A DNA stretch of 64,000 bases from Sanderia malayensis (Eukaryota > Cnidaria > Scyphozoa > Semaeostomeae > Pelagiidae): the NCBI GenBank assembly GCA_013076295.1, contig RQOL01000532.1, positions 3,162,001-3,226,000 on the forward strand, given 5' to 3'. The notes under the pieces were generated by a model that saw only the letters and a program-made list of their open reading frames with translations, was not told the origin of the DNA and did no database searches. A program made the position numbers and the translations under genes. This document shows positions 55,507-64,000 of the stretch, one piece after another (position 1 is the first letter of the stretch; every line of letters starts with the position of its first letter).

Positions 55507-56446
55507 ATGGAAGCAAATTTGCAAGTATTGGTTCTGACAAACAGCTTTAATCAGGTAAATAATAACCAGAAGTTTCAACATTTTATCTTGTCTATATATT
55601 CGACCTCACATATAAGAGAGGTCATCATCATAAGAAATCCAATTTTATACGCAGGAACAACAAGTAAATTTGAAGACATGTTGATATCCTTATTCTCAAC
55701 TTCGTCGTAAATGTTTTTATCACAATTCACAGTGAAGAAAATAAAGTAAAAATAATTCACTTCGCTTACAAATTAGCATTGCCGACTTCTTCACATGTCG
55801 AGGTTTTCTTGCCAACTCTGATCCATTTATCAATTATTTAATAGCTTGCTTTATTTGTGATTTTGTGACACCTTTTAACTGTTGATTGCTCACTTGACGC
55901 GTTGCGATTTTAAATTTTGTATTATGACTGTTGTTGTTGTTGTCGCTTGTTTCTATGGAATCGCAAGCTTGTACAATAGTTTTTTGAATTTTTGTAAACT
56001 TATTGTTCAAATTTAAAAAAAATACCCTTGGTGTTGGGACTTGATTATTTTTCAAATGAATTTCGTTTCAAAACAAAACCTTGATGCAGACAGTGAAAAC
56101 AAAGTTGATAATAAAAACAATAATCATGAATTGTTGTTGTTGTTGTGAGCAGGATGAATCATTGTCACTAATCAAAACCAAACTGCGAATATTCTTCTGG
56201 CCGGGTTTAGTTTCATTTGGAAGGCTACTGTACCAGCGCAACTCAATGTCACATCCAATACAATAAAGTAAGCTGTTTATATAGATATTTAATTTTTATT
56301 CCTCAAGTGCCTGAGCATAGAAATACCATTTTAGCAAAATTTTGTGTCAATATTATCACGGTTTTTTCCAGAAAAATACCTCAAGAAGTGACCTTTACAC
56401 AGATTCAGAATCAGAAGATAGCCAAAGTGACGTATCAAGGAAAAGG
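55507..56446 (+). other. Possible multi-exon transcript divergent from the WDR97-like gene
   Basis: Splice-bounded segments suggest exons 55507-55554 (MEANLQVLVLTNSFNQ, donor gtaaat), then either 56152-56265 (ends at an in-frame stop, giving a 53-aa product) or the shorter 56205-56265 segment with a tttag acceptor and gtaagc donor, then about 56373-56446 (SRSDLYTDSESEDSQSDVSR, donor gtagga). No homology is recognised. It could be a small-protein gene, the 5' end of a gene interrupted by the inverted-repeat block, or a non-coding RNA from the bidirectional WDR97 promoter. Confidence 0.25.
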
Positions 56447-56761
56447 TAGGAGTTACCAACACATTTTTAGCTGTCTGCACTTTTACCAAATCCAAATTTT
56501 GAAATTTATAGAAAAATTGCTCAAAAACGGTTGAATCCTACTATTTCTGTTATCTATTCGCCACCCTCCACCCTGAATTTCTTGAAACGTCATATATGAA
56601 ACAAGCAGACCTCAACTCAAGATCTTGAGTTCGAGTCCCACAATGCAATGCAACGTATATCTTTACTTGTTGGAGATTTATAGCCTTGGTTTATTGAGAA
56701 CAGTGAAAAACTATGCATCTTTAAGGCATAAATTTGTAAAAAATAATTTCATTAATCCGCA

Positions 56762-56897
56762 TCGACTTTGGGTTCATTGCTGACGACATTTCTCTTGACT
56801 TGGACTCGAACCCGTGTTTATCGCACTTTCTTGAACTTTGATCACAACGCCTTACCAACTCGTCTAATCCCACCCTCCTACCCCCTTGATTAACCAA
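56762..56897 (-). repeat. tRNA-derived (SINE-like) segment between the left arms
   Basis: Read on the minus strand, TAGACGAGTTGGTAAGGCG fits a pol III box A, and 45 bases on GGTTCGAGTCC is a perfect box B. The spacing suits a tRNA or a tRNA-derived SINE head, but the cloverleaf stems are degenerate. It breaks the inverted-repeat symmetry exactly where the right arm continues as coding sequence. Confidence 0.45.
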
Positions 56898-57585
56898 ATT
56901 TTATACTAAAACAATGAACTCATATTGAACTTTCTTTTGTTTGCTCGAGCTTCATCTATTGTTTCTTCCTTTACCCTCATTATAATGTTTATCTATTGTA
57001 CTTGTTGATATTTACAAAAGAATGGTTACTCATTGTGTACAGTCTCTTCAGCTCCCTCTGAAGTATACTTTGTATAGTTATTTGATAGAATATTTGCATG
57101 CACTGAACAATATGAAGAATGTCTTGCTTTGGGGACATCTTGAACATTGACCTGTTCAGATGCTCATGCAAATATTTACTGTGATTCAACAAGATTCTTT
57201 GTCTTTTCACGCCGTAATGCATTCATGAATTTTTGGCGTTGTTGAATTCCTTACAATTTGCATGGTAATGCGGCCCCTAACCTCCAAACAGGGAGTATAA
57301 ATGTTTGAGTAACATGCAGCTCTTCCTTTCAGTCTTCTCAAGTCGACGAAGTAAGTGGATGCTGTGCTGCAGAAAAAAGCCTTGGTTCCTTCAAGCTCAA
57401 CTCTTTGTAGGCCATGTTTATGGTTCAAGCTCGCACTGAAGTTGGAATTCTACTTGGTAACCTTTCGCGTTTGGTTCAACATCCATGAAAGATAAGTAAT
57501 AAATTTATTTGCCTACTAATTGATTTAGTCCCTTTGCTGTCACTTTATTTGGTTATATCAGTCTTTTTCTTGCCTCCTTTTTTTC

Positions 57586-57960
57586 ATGTTACCTCCTTCG
57601 CCAAATTCGGCATCTAAGGGTAGTTATTCCTCGTTCATAAAAAATTTAATCCGCTACAAGAAGAAAGAAATGAGCCTAATGGCGACGATAATGCATTTTT
57701 CTATCGCATTCGTTCTATTTAGTCCCCAAATTAGATTTAGTAATTTCCTCCACTTGATTTATTTTCCTACAAATATAACTGCTTTTATATTTTTCAGAAA
57801 TTCGTTCTGTTTATTCCACAAATTAAACTTAGTAATCTCTTTCTTCCACTTGATTTGTTTACCCTTAATTATAATTGTTTTTATTTTTTTCAGAAATATC
57901 GAAGAAAGAAGATGATAGAAGAAGAGGAAGAACTATTATTTGATTTTTATATGAAAAACA
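57586..57960 (+). other. Exon-like segments in the left inner arm
   Basis: An open stretch begins at 57586. The 57660-57895 area holds a tandem duplication, each unit ending in a polypyrimidine tract and ATTTTTTTCAG. The second is followed by an open, basic-then-acidic exon-like stretch (KYRRKKMIEEEEELLFDFYM) to about 57960. The inverse copy at 58946-59010 retains the acceptor-like sequence. This may be part of an element-encoded gene that I cannot identify. Confidence 0.25.
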
Positions 57961-58129
57961 TGTTGCGTTGCCTTTTGTTTTTCCTTTGTTCTTATTACAT
58001 AAATTAGATAGAACTAGATAGAATAACTACAACTACAATTAGATAAATCTAGCATATCGTAGAATAGTAAATAAGATGATAGTTACTAGGAAATATAATT
58101 TAGTATGATATTTAGAGATTGGTTATATT

Positions 58130-58745
58130 AAACTAGTTTAATTGCGCCCAGCATTGTCTTTCTCCAAGAGGAAAAGGCAGGGAGAACATGACGTGGAGGC
58201 GAGGGAATGAGAAAGGAGGGAAGTAGGTGAATGATCAAGAATGGAATAAATAGATTAGAGAAGAGAGATAAAGCTGGGAGGAAAGACGTGGAGCAGAAAG
58301 AGCATGTGGTGAAAGATAAGAGAGCGAGAAAAGTGGGAGGCAGAGAGAAAAGTGGATGATTAGGAGCGGATAGAAATGAGTTGGAGGAAAAAGAGAATGC
58401 TGAGTAACACTTCGAGGAGGGGAATAAGGCAAGGGGAGATAAGGGGGGTTCATGTTCTGTATACAAGAGCTGTCCCAATTCGCATATATCGCTTCTCTCC
58501 TCGCTTCACTCTGCCTTTTCCGCTCCAGGTCTTTCCTGCGCATGTCTTTCTCTTGGCAGAAAGACATGCGCAGGAGTCTTTTCCTCTCTATCCCATTTAT
58601 GATGGAGAAGCAAGAAGGGAGAGAGTCTTACTTAGTCTCTCTTTCATTCTCTCTCCCTTCTTGCCTCTCCACCATACATGGGTTGGAGAGGGAAAGACTC
58701 CTGCGCATGTCTTTCTGCCAAGAGAAAGACTTACGCAGCGCAGCG
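58130..58745. repeat. Core of the compound element with purine/pyrimidine strand bias and palindromes
   Basis: 58170-58445 is strongly purine-rich (GGAAAG, GAGAGA) and 58480-58690 alternates. CCTGCGCATGTCTTTCTCTT followed by GGCAGAAAGACATGCGCAGG (58537-58576) is an almost perfect hairpin. GGAGAAGCAAGAAGGGAGAG against CTCTCCCTTCTTGCCTCTCC (58603-58671) is another. Open frames here are by-products of the bias. Confidence 0.7.
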
Positions 58746-60170
58746 CAATCCAGCTAGTTTAAAACTACTTATTTGACTATGTACAATATGCTAAATAATA
58801 TTACTTAGTAGCTAGTAATATATTTACTTTTCACTTAACTATGCTATTCTATATTGATCTAGCTCTAGCTATTTCTAATTTCTAAATTTATGTAGTAAAA
58901 AAGAAAGGACAAGAAAAAACGAGACAATGGCTAAATGTTTTTATCGCAAAATCGAGTTATTAATTCTTCCTCTTCTTCTTTCATCTTCTTTCTTCGATAT
59001 TTCTGAAAAAATGAAAACAGTTATGATTAAAAGGCAAACAAATCAAATGGAAGAAAGACATTACTAAATCTAATTTGGGGAATAAACAGGAAGGATGCGA
59101 TAGAAAAATGCACCATCGTCGCCATTAGGTTCATTTTCTTTCTTCTTGTGGCGGATTAAATTTCGTATGAACGGGGAATAAATACCCTTAGATGCAGAAG
59201 TTGTCGAAGGAGGTAGCATGAAAAGTACGAGGCAAGAAAAAGACTGATATAACCAAATAAAGTTGCGGTAAAGGGACTAAATCAATTAGTAGGCAAATAA
59301 ATTTATTACTTATCTTTCATGGATGTTGAACCGAACGCGAAAGGTTACCAAGTAGAATTCCAACTTCGGTGCGAGCTTGAACCATAAACAACGTTGAGCT
59401 TGAAGGAACCAAGGCTTTTTCTGCAGCACAGCATCCACTTACTTCGTCGACTTGAGAAGACTGAAAGGAAGAGCTGCATGTTACTCAAACATTTATACTC
59501 CCTGTTTGGAGGTTAGGGGCCGCATTACAATGCAAATTGTGAGGAATTCAACAATGCCAATAATTCATGAATGCATTACGACGAGAAAAGACAAAGAACC
59601 TTGATTAATCACAGTAAATATTTGCATGAGCATCCGAACAGGTCAATGTTGAAAATGTCCCCAAAGCAAGACATTCTTCATATTATTCAGTGAATGCAAA
59701 GAATTCATTTGTAAATTTGTAATACCAAATAAGCAAAGAATTCTTTTGTAAATATCAACAACTACAATAGATAAACATCAAAACAAGGGTGAAGAAAGAA
59801 ACAATAGATGAAACTCGAGCAAAGAAAGCAAAGCTCAATATGAGTTCATTGTTTTAGTATAAAACTAGGAAGGCTGGCGCGCTTCGCGCGCCACCTCCCT
59901 AGTGTGTTGGCCTCGCTTTGAGTGGAACAGCGATTTTGAACAAAAGTGGGGTGGGTTTCTGTCGTTTTGGCCTTCGACGTGAGTGGGACAGCGATCTTGA
60001 ACAAATAAGCTGTTGGCGCATTAGAGCAGAGGTTCAACAAATAAAGCTGATTGTTTTGTTTGAAAAATGAAAATTGAAGAAAAACCGTTATAATTAAAGA
60101 AAATTGTATATAATATTTTTTAAAAATGTACTTTCGGCGTGAAAACATTCGCGGACTAAACCAGAGGTTT

Positions 60171-60565
60171 TTAGTCGTCGCTTTGTGTGCTTTCGTCGTT
60201 CCGCTCCTCATCAGCGTGGTCCTGCTCCTCATCAGCGTCATCTTGTGTATTAGTGGGTTCTTCGTCGCCAGGTTCATCTGGTGGGAAGAAATCTATGTCC
60301 ATTTCTAGGACGTCTTGCAAACTTCTATTGATTGCCTCGTCCAGCTCCTGATCCATCCTGGACCGAATGACTTTTTTTAATTGCGTCAACCTGGCCATGG
60401 CCTCTTTGACTTTGGCCTTTGTTATTCTATTTGAATTCCGTATCTGCTCATAAGAGTGATAGGCATACTGCGTGTTTCTGTCGAGTGGATTAATGAAATT
60501 ACTTTTTACAAATTTATGCTTTAAACATGGATAGTTTTTCACTGTTCTCAATAAACTAAGACTAT
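60171..60565 (-). CDS. Acidic-tailed terminal exon inside the compound element (unidentified)
   Basis: A minus-strand open frame that begins after a good acceptor (AATTTATAG, exon start about 60565) and ends at 60171, about 131 codons. It reads SLLRTVKNYPCLKHKFVKSN, then a probable helical segment (RITKAKVKEAMARLTQLKKV) and an acidic C-terminus (DEEQDHADEERNDESTQSDD). The first about 27 codons lie in the inverted arm, and the left arm keeps the same acceptor and frame (GLLRTVKNYASLRHKFVKNN, near 56690) before running into the tRNA-like segment. That frame is kept in both arms argues for former coding function. Upstream exons were not found and the family is unknown; it may belong to a transposon. 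Confidence 0.4.
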
Positions 60566-60849
60566 AAATTTCCAACAAGTAAAGGTATACGTTGCATTGT
60601 GGAACTCGAATTCAAAACATTTGGGGTCTAATTGTTTTATATATATCATTTCAAAAAACTCAGGGTGGGCGGTGGGGAATAGATCAGCCAGCAAAGTGTT
60701 CTGTTCAATTCAATAAAACCCTTGTAGTCATGAGTTCAAATCAAGTACTGGCTTAGGCCGTTATTGGAGGCTTGCTTTTACGTAGCGAAACTTTCAAAGC
60801 TAAAGCAACAAGCAGTGAATGAAACGAAGCATATTCAATGCAACGATTA

Positions 60850-60960
60850 GAAGAGGAGACAACTTCCATCGAATAGATAATTTAGTGGATAAAAATTTTA
60901 ATAGTATTGCAAGAGTTGCACGAGATGTGCTTGTGTTCGAGTCCGCCCGTCATCCATTGC
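60850..60960 (+). repeat. tRNA-like sequence (possible SINE head)
   Basis: AATTTAGTGGATAAAAATTTTAATAG could be a degenerate box A, and GTGTTCGAGTCCGCC (from about 60932) contains a perfect box B core. It is probably a tRNA-derived repeat; the stems do not pair well enough for a functional tRNA. Confidence 0.3.
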
Positions 60961-61052
60961 AATATCACTTGTCCGTGATGGTTCATTTTACGAGTAGAAG
61001 ACCTCACATATAAAGCTGTTTAGTTTTGAACAATGTATATGCTTGTAGCACC

Positions 61053-61462
61053 TACCGTTTATCTCCTTAGTTGTTGGTGAGCGACAATCAGCAAATCACC
61101 CTGGCATGGCTCGGGTGGAAATCTGAATCTGATCCCAGTTGTCTCTAAGGGAGGAAAGAAATTAAAGTTTAAAAATTGTAATGTTATTTCTACTGTCACT
61201 AAAGGCATTAAGACAATATTATAGATAACTCAGAATGTTTTAAAAAGCATCTTTGCTACGTTTTTTCTACAGCTTTAAATTACTGACGGCTATAATTTGC
61301 CTTGCACGTTGACGAAACTCAGGCTTCTTCAGGGTTTAACAAAGTTTCTTTCGTAATGATATAGGTCTCCACGTTCTCCACGTCAATTTAATTTGTTATT
61401 AATGAGGCTTAAATATATTAAAGAAGAACTTACCATCACAGTTGCTTCTTCTTTCATGTCAA
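61053..61462 (-). other. Possible small two-exon gene divergent from SAYSD1
   Basis: On the minus strand, ATGAAAGAAGAAGCAACTGTGATG ends at a strong donor (gtaagt, 61432). A pyrimidine-rich acceptor near 61158 (TTCTTTCCTCCCTTAG) precedes an open stretch reading TTGIRFRFPPEPCQGDLLIV then AHQQLRR-stop (about 61053) if the acceptor is taken two bases downstream (CTTAGAG). With the first AG the frame closes sooner. The product would be about 35 aa. No homology is recognised. Confidence 0.25.
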
Positions 61463-61729
61463 TTTATTTTCATCATTGAATATTTCATTGCAAAAATCGA
61501 CAAATGTTGGTCTGGAAGGGGCCAAAGTGAAACTGAATCTAGGTTTGGGTTTGTGTATTTGTCTAACTCGCTTGATTCAGACGTGCGTGTCTCAAAAGTG
61601 GAGGTGTATATTCGTCTGAGTTGACCTGGCTCTAGAATCAAAACAATTCAAATATAATTTTGAATTGATCAAGAATGTAATTCCATGTTTTGATATCCGA
61701 ATAATACAAAAGTTGTAATAAAAATCGTA

Positions 61730-62254
61730 ATGGAAAAACGACTGGCTGAATTTAGAAACTTGAAAGCTGCGAGGCAAGGCTCTTCCTCACAAGCCTCAAA
61801 AATTAGGCCATCTTCATCATCATCAGGGTCTTCACAACATGAACAAACTCCTGAAGAAACAAACATTTCAAAGTTTGAGAAAGGCAATAACGATGAAGAA
61901 AAAAGGTTCCAAGAGACATTACGCAAACAAAGAGAAAGACTTGGTATTGTTGCAAACTGCGACGAAGAAGACAATGGCCTATCATTCTGGAACAGACATG
62001 TCGAGAAAATACTGAAATTTTTGTTGTGGATTTGCCTTCAAGGATTCTTCATACAAATCGAGTTCGGGGCAGTATATTTTGTTGCATCTTTGGCGTATTT
62101 CATGTACATTAGCATGAGAAGTGGATCTGGTCGGCCTGGCCCCAGTGCATATTCAGTTTTTAATAAAGATTGTGAAAGAATTCACGGAACATTTACAGCC
62201 GAACAATTTGAGAGCCAATTAAGACACGGCGGGGGAGCCACGTCATCAAATTAG
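61730..62254 (+). CDS. SAYSD1: SAYSvFN domain-containing protein 1
   Basis: A single-exon gene of 174 aa (the human protein has 183). The N-terminus MEKRLAEFRNLKAARQG matches the family (human begins MEQRLAEFRAARK). A Ser-rich linker and a charged helix follow. A hydrophobic pair (about residues 95-125: FLLWICLQGFFIQIEFGAVY and FVASLAYFMYI) forms the membrane hairpin. The defining C-terminal SAYSVFN motif follows (SAYSVFNKDCERIHGTFTAE), with QFESQLRHG at the end. In mammals SAYSD1 sits at the ER translocon and recognises ribosomes whose nascent chains are stalled at UFMylated translocons. Functional transfer is by homology. Confidence 0.95.
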   Translation: MEKRLAEFRNLKAARQGSSSQASKIRPSSSSSGSSQHEQTPEETNISKFEKGNNDEEKRFQETLRKQRERLGIVANCDEEDNGLSFWNRHVEKILKFLLWICLQGFFIQIEFGAVYFVASLAYFMYISMRSGSGRPGPSAYSVFNKDCERIHGTFTAEQFESQLRHGGGATSSN

Positions 62255-62990
62255 CTCTAATATTAAATGGATATAATATTTATCTATATATATATATGTA
62301 TAACATATATAACATATTATGACATGTATGTGTATTTATACATATAATAACATGTGTACAGTGAAATATTATGTAACACTATGCCTAACAGCATAATTTC
62401 ACTCATGGTGTAGCATTGCATGGTATAACAAAGTTCCATTGCAATAAATTAATTAAACATCTCTCAAGATTTATCTGTATATATAATAAATATAATGTAG
62501 AAGTAATAGTCTTATTTTGAAAAAACCATAAAGAAATGTCATTTGTTAAGTATCATGTTTTGCTTTCAAAGTGAGAAATGGATGAAATCAAAGATTATTG
62601 AAAACATGCAATATTTTTTCATTGTATGTCTGAACCATGGTTTTATTAACATTTCCTTTGAACAAAAAATGGTCCTCATAAACAAAGCAAAAATTATCCT
62701 CAGATAGTACATCACAATTTGAAGTGTACATTGCTACTATCAATTAAAAGCCTCAAGGAAACATTCTAACCTTCAAAGTATTATGCCATGTTTTTTTTAC
62801 TGAAAAGTTATGGTTGGTTTAACATTATTAATATAATTTCAAGAAGTGTTGTTCTTTTGTGCAACTTGATGGCCTAAAACATCTATCTCAGAGGGTTTCA
62901 ATGTATCAAGTTTAAAAAAATGGCCCACACTGGAGGTTGACATGGAGTGTAAGAATTTTCAGCACTCAAGACTATTCAAAATCCTATCTC
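62255..62990. other. SAYSD1 3' flank
   Basis: Contains a TA-rich stretch (62280-62350), a likely polyadenylation signal AATAAA at 62443-62448, and no ORF. Confidence 0.5.
62443..62448 (+). terminator. Probable SAYSD1 polyadenylation signal
   Basis: AATAAA in GCAATAAATTAATT, 189 bp after the stop. Confidence 0.5.
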
Positions 62991-62992
62991 CA

Positions 62993-63178
62993 TCCCCTAA
63001 CCCTAACCTTATGCCTCACACCGGACACTGTGGATATCAATACGTCATAGATCCTCCTGCGCAGTAGCCTACATATGTTACTGCGCATGTACGCCCGCCT
63101 TTAGGCCACACTTACCCGAACCCTCACCCTAGCCCTAACTTGAACTCTGGCTCCAACTGCAACACTAACCCTAACAGC
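62993..63178. repeat. Single unit of the telomere-associated satellite
   Basis: One full unit: CCCTAACCCTAACC, CCTCACACCGGACACTGTGG, CGTCATAGATC at 63042, TGCGCAGTAGCCTACATATG, then degenerate CCCTAA-like repeats. Confidence 0.85.
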
Positions 63179-63628
63179 ATCAGATAATATTTTAGTAAGC
63201 TTCTGGAATGTCAAAACCATGTGAAAACCATGTCACTTACCTTTAATTTGAGCTTACATTTTATCCAGTACTTCCTAGAGTCTTACTTTTTACAATTTCT
63301 TTTGTAATGCAATTAATTTAGGCCTGGTCCATCGTTCCACAATTCATCGTTCTACACAAATAGACAAAATACTGATAAATGGTGCGTTTTTGCCATTACG
63401 GCGAGCTCAATAAGCATCATCATATTGTATGCTCTGTAACAGTATGTATATATCAACTTTGTTTACCATTATTTTCTTCCAAAACCAGCATTGAGCTGTA
63501 GTATTTCTGTTTTGAGTTGCTGACAAACATCAGACTTTTGCCCCCCTTTAAAATGGCCGCCATCAAATTTGATCTGGTTCCTGTGATTCGAAGGGAGTCC
63601 GGCATCTAGGGCCTTCAGCGCTTCATCG
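63179..63628. other. Unique sequence between satellite blocks
   Basis: 450 bp without ORF or recognisable repeat. 63550-63630 is a more GC-rich stretch next to the telomeric repeats. Confidence 0.4.
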
Positions 63629-64000
63629 GGTTAGGGTTAGCCTAACCCTAACCCTAATCCTAACCCTAACCCTAACCCTGATCCTCACACCAGACACTGT
63701 GGATATCAATACGTCATATATCCTCCTGCGCAGTAACCTATATATGTTACTGCGCATGTACGCCCACCTTTAGGCCACACTAACCCTAACCCTAACCCTA
63801 GCCCTAGCCCTAATCCTCACACCAGACACTGTGGATATCAATACGTCATAGATCCTCCTGCGCAGTAACCTATATATGTTACTGTGCATGTACGCCTACC
63901 TTTAGGCCACACTAACCCTAACCCTAACCCTAACCCTACCCCTAGCCCTAATCCTCACACCAGACACTGTGGATATCAATACGTCATATATCCTCCTGCG
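63629..64000. repeat. Telomere-associated satellite (cluster 2, runs off the window end)
   Basis: It starts with GGGTTAGGGTTAG, abruptly inverted to CCTAACCCTAACCCTAATCC at 63632-63655, a telomere-repeat head-to-head junction. Then units with CGTCATA at 63712, 63844 and 63982 follow (spacing 132 and 138 bp), each with perfect TGCGCAGTAAC...GTTACTG(C/T)GCA inverted pairs. The number of CCCTAA copies per unit varies from 3 to 6. Confidence 0.9.

Larger units (their letters stand above)
56545..60695. mobile_element. Compound inverted-repeat element, about 4.15 kb
   Basis: Outer arms 56545 to about 56762 and about 60485-60695 are inverse copies (CCACCCTCCACCCTGAATTT / right arm, reversed, CCACCGCCCACCCTGAGTTT). 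Inner arms about 56898-57943 and about 58958-59866 are also inverse copies, clearly similar over about 0.9 kb. The left inner arm has an extra internal duplication of about 100 bp (57700-57895). A 1-kb core (57944-58957) has its own inverted repeats, e.g. CTCCTGCGCATGTCTTTCT at 58693 against 58536-58575. The outer and inner arms are separated by unrelated sequence: 135 bp with tRNA-like boxes on the left, and 620 bp with a coding exon on the right. No clear target duplication was found. This could be two inverted element copies or one long-TIR element. Confidence 0.75.

Noticed and set aside
58128..58762. Overlapping open frames in the compound element core
   Set aside because: Caused by the purine/pyrimidine bias and inverted repeats; composition is low-complexity and the frames overlap on both strands.
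1..64000. CRISPR arrays, bacterial operons or ribosome-binding sites
   Set aside because: The window is clearly eukaryotic; the regular repeats are satellites, MITEs and a coding minisatellite.

Overview
This window is nuclear DNA from an animal. Genes are split by GT-AG introns of about 70 bp to 3 kb, the base composition is AT-rich, and the recognisable proteins are animal housekeeping and ciliary families: ANKRD16, tafazzin, RYBP/YAF2, SSR4, eIF4E3, DYRK2, LAMTOR5, a WDR97-like protein and SAYSD1. Vertebrate-type (CCCTAA)n tracts, many small DNA transposons and the lack of vertebrate repeat families point to an invertebrate, possibly an early-branching one (cnidarian or sponge) or a tunicate. 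The sequence alone does not settle which. All multi-exon models below were built by hand from splice sites and reading-frame continuity.

Layout. 1-268: the 3' end of an unidentified gene. 274-2451: three DNA transposons nested in one another. 3.1-10.7 kb: a tandem pair of genes for small secreted proteins (acidic pro-region, basic helical core, two CxC motifs) that share a promoter block and a 5'-UTR intron; one has a hAT remnant in its first intron. 11.5-16.6 kb (-): ANKRD16 in eight exons. 17.4-18.6 kb: a near-perfect palindrome with about 570-bp arms, each carrying a divergent copy of a small two-exon gene. 19.1-19.8 kb: a 125-bp satellite mixed with telomeric repeats, which reappears at 63.0-64.0 kb.

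19.9-22.7 kb (+): tafazzin, 11 exons, followed within about 310 bp by a single-exon transmembrane receptor that looks like a divergent class I cytokine receptor. 24.9-28.7 kb (-): an acidic, heptapeptide-repeat, coiled-coil protein ending in a CaaX box. 29.7-32.6 kb (+): RYBP/YAF2. 33.3-34.8 kb (+): SSR4. 35.2-39.7 kb (+): eIF4E3 with a repeated C-terminal tail. 44.2-46.0 kb (-): DYRK2, divergent from LAMTOR5 at 47.2-48.5 kb (+). 49.2-55.4 kb (-): WDR97-like. 56.5-60.7 kb: a compound inverted repeat of about 4 kb with an element-borne coding exon. 61.7-62.3 kb (+): SAYSD1.

The housekeeping genes are independent units with no operon logic. The parts that look new are the tandem secreted family, the cytokine-receptor-like gene, the CaaX heptad-repeat protein, the palindromic gene pair and the large compound inverted repeat.
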